64,000 nt of DNA from 62-47 sp044463945 (GTDB lineage Bacteria; Pseudomonadota; Alphaproteobacteria; Rhizobiales; Xanthobacteraceae). The stretch covers positions 1 to 64,000 of the forward strand of contig JBIQLW010000011.1 in the NCBI GenBank assembly GCA_044463945.1, in the 5' to 3' direction. Below the pieces are notes generated by a model, which saw only the letters and a list, made by a program, of their open reading frames with translations, ran no database searches and was not told the DNA's origin. Both the position numbers and the translations under genes were made by a program. Below, in pieces: positions 62,839 to 64,000 of this stretch. Position 1 is the first letter of the stretch. Each line of letters starts with the position of its first letter.

Positions 62839-63795
62839 ATGTCCCGCAAAGCCGCCTCATCGGATGCTCCGTCGCCGCCAATGGACCCGGCAACGCGCAC
62901 CTTCACCGTATCCGGGTGCCTGCTGCCGGCGCCGCGCGCCGCGCCGGGCCTCCATCTGGTCTCGACCCCGATCGGCAACCTCGGCGATATCACGCTGCGC
63001 GCCCTGCAAACGCTGGCGGGAGCCGACGTCATCGCCTGCGAGGACAGCCGGGTGACGCGGCGGCTGACCGAGCGCTACGGCATCAGTGCGCGGCTGACGC
63101 CCTATCACGAGCACAACGCGGCGGGTGCGCGCCCGAAGCTGCTGCGGATGCTGGCGGACGGCGCGGCGGTGGCGCTGGTGTCCGACGCCGGCACGCCTCT
63201 GATCTCCGACCCCGGCTTCAAGCTGGTGCGCGAGGCGTGCGCCGCCGGCCATGCGGTGACGGCGCTGCCCGGCCCGTCGTCGGTGCTGACCGCGCTGACG
63301 CTGTCGGCGCTGCCGACCGACCGCTTCTTCTTCGAGGGATTTCTTCCCGCTAAGCAGGGTGCGCGGCGGCACCGCATCGCCGAGCTGGCCCGCATCCCGG
63401 CGACGCTGGTGATGTTCGAATCCGGCAATCGCGTGCGCGAGACGCTGGCCGATCTTGCAGCAGCAATGGCCGGCCGCGAGGCCGCGATCTGCCGCGAACT
63501 GACCAAGCTGCACGAGGAGGTGCGGCGCGCCCCGCTGCAAGCGCTGGCGCAGGCCGGCGGCGAACTGGAAACCCGCGGCGAGTTCGTGCTCGTGGTGGGG
63601 CCGCCGCCCGCCGACACCCAAACGATGACCGCCGACGCCTTCGACGCCGCGCTGGCCGAAGCGCTCAGGCAGGGCAGCGTCCGGGACGCGGTGGCGCACG
63701 CGGTCGAACTCTCCGGCCGGCCCCGCCGCGAGGTCTATGCCCGCGCGCTCGAACTGATGGCGCAGGCACGCGATGGCGACAGCGATGACGCCTGA
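62839..63795 (+). CDS. rsmI: 16S rRNA (cytidine1402-2'-O)-methyltransferase RsmI
   Basis: A 318-aa SAM enzyme that 2'-O-methylates C1402 in the ribosomal P site. It has APGLHLVSTPIGNLGDITLRAL, ADVIACEDSRVTRRLTERYG, the VSDAGTPLISDPGFKLV motif and ALPGPSSVLTAL. The N-terminal 30 residues are Pro/Ser-rich. ATG 62839 has a poor ribosome site; ATG 62881 is an alternative. Its end overlaps yraN by 11 bp. Confidence 0.95.
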   Translation: MSRKAASSDAPSPPMDPATRTFTVSGCLLPAPRAAPGLHLVSTPIGNLGDITLRALQTLAGADVIACEDSRVTRRLTERYGISARLTPYHEHNAAGARPKLLRMLADGAAVALVSDAGTPLISDPGFKLVREACAAGHAVTALPGPSSVLTALTLSALPTDRFFFEGFLPAKQGARRHRIAELARIPATLVMFESGNRVRETLADLAAAMAGREAAICRELTKLHEEVRRAPLQALAQAGGELETRGEFVLVVGPPPADTQTMTADAFDAALAEALRQGSVRDAVAHAVELSGRPRREVYARALELMAQARDGDSDDA

Positions 63796-64000
63796 CCCGA
63801 AACCGCTGTTACGCGCGCGCACCTTCCAGATCGGGCTGTCCGCCGAGAGCCGCGCCGCCGCCTTCCTGATCGCCAAGGGATATCGCATTCTGAAGCGGCG
63901 CTTCCGCACGCCCTACGGCGAAATCGATATCGTCGCGCGGCGGCGCAATCTCGTCGCCTTCGTCGAGGTCAAGGCGCGCGCGACGCTGGACGACGCCGCC
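63785..64000 (+). CDS. yraN: YraN family endonuclease-like protein (UPF0102), cut by window end
   Basis: The first 72 codons of a gene that runs off the window. The translation starts MTPDPKPLLRARTFQIGLSA and goes on AESRAAAFLIAKGYRILKRR and FRTPYGEIDIVARRRNLVAF with VEVKAR. The GEIDIV and FVEVKAR motifs are those of the UPF0102 family, a Holliday-junction-resolvase-like fold. ATG 63785 lies inside the rsmI end (11 bp overlap), the usual rsmI-yraN arrangement. Its function is unproven. Confidence 0.93.
   Translation, partial: MTPDPKPLLRARTFQIGLSAESRAAAFLIAKGYRILKRRFRTPYGEIDIVARRRNLVAFVEVKARATLDDAA

Overview
The window is a chromosomal stretch of a high-GC alphaproteobacterium, most likely from the Bradyrhizobium / Rhodopseudomonas / Nitrobacter / Afipia group. 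Four things point there: the block orders lptC-lptA-lptB-rpoN-hpf-ptsN, aroA-cmk-rpsA, sppA-ihfB-lapA-trpF-trpB-trpA-accD-folC and grpE-hrcA-rph-rdgB-hemW; a ROSE-type RNA thermometer in front of a small heat-shock gene; a TsaE-AmgK fusion beside a MurU-like gene and a DivL-like kinase; and several dispersed palindromic intergenic repeats. No prophage, insertion sequence, CRISPR array, plasmid function or secondary-metabolite cluster was seen. Most of the window is core genome.

Layout. 0.1-2.8 kb: nitronate monooxygenase, enoyl-CoA hydratase and two small unknown proteins. 3.0-4.6 kb: a kinase/P-loop fusion. 4.6-6.1 kb: a heat-shock cluster of ROSE thermometer, Hsp20 and two overlapping unknown genes. 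6.1-13.6 kb: mixed accessory metabolism (DUF1801, a divergent MarR/VOC pair with a palindromic operator, an MFS carrier, an orphan LivJ-type binding protein, a membrane methyltransferase, an LLM flavin enzyme), ending with the nanoRNase NrnC. 13.8-20.2 kb: LPS export (lptC, lptA, lptB), sigma-54, hibernation factor and PtsN. 20.3-22.2 kb: ilvD on the minus strand. 22.5-26.9 kb: ugpBAEC, a glycerol-3-phosphate type ABC importer. 27.0-27.8 kb: a second hsp20 with a DUF1150 gene behind a good sigma-32-like promoter. 28.2-30.4 kb, minus strand: CoA-transferase, GIY-YIG protein, tRNA-Ala(GGC) and a FYDLN-type acidic protein. 30.6-34.7 kb: aroA-cmk-rpsA, closed by a strong terminator. 34.8-36.3 kb: a divergent amidohydrolase (with a 3' frameshift) and TetR gene. 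36.4-43.8 kb: sppA, ihfB, lapA, trpFBA, accD, folC. 43.8-56.5 kb, minus strand: trxA, addA, addB, a MurU-like gene, a PilZ protein, the tsaE-amgK fusion and a DivL-like kinase. 56.7-58.6 kb, minus: hrcA-grpE. 58.7-64 kb: rph, rdgB, hemW, a minus-strand LppC-like lipoprotein, rsmI and the start of a YraN gene that runs off the window.

Functional themes are envelope building and recycling (Lpt proteins, AmgK/MurU, LppC-like protein, LapA), proteostasis and heat shock (two Hsp20 loci under apparently different control, HrcA, GrpE), tryptophan and fatty-acid supply (trpFBA-accD-folC), and DNA repair (AddAB). The least explained parts are small: the unknown proteins at 2121-2785 and 5335-6061, the GIY-YIG/palindrome/tRNA arrangement near 29.4-29.9 kb, and three intergenic repeat families. 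I did not find a clearly new multi-gene system; the findings list the best leads with their limits.
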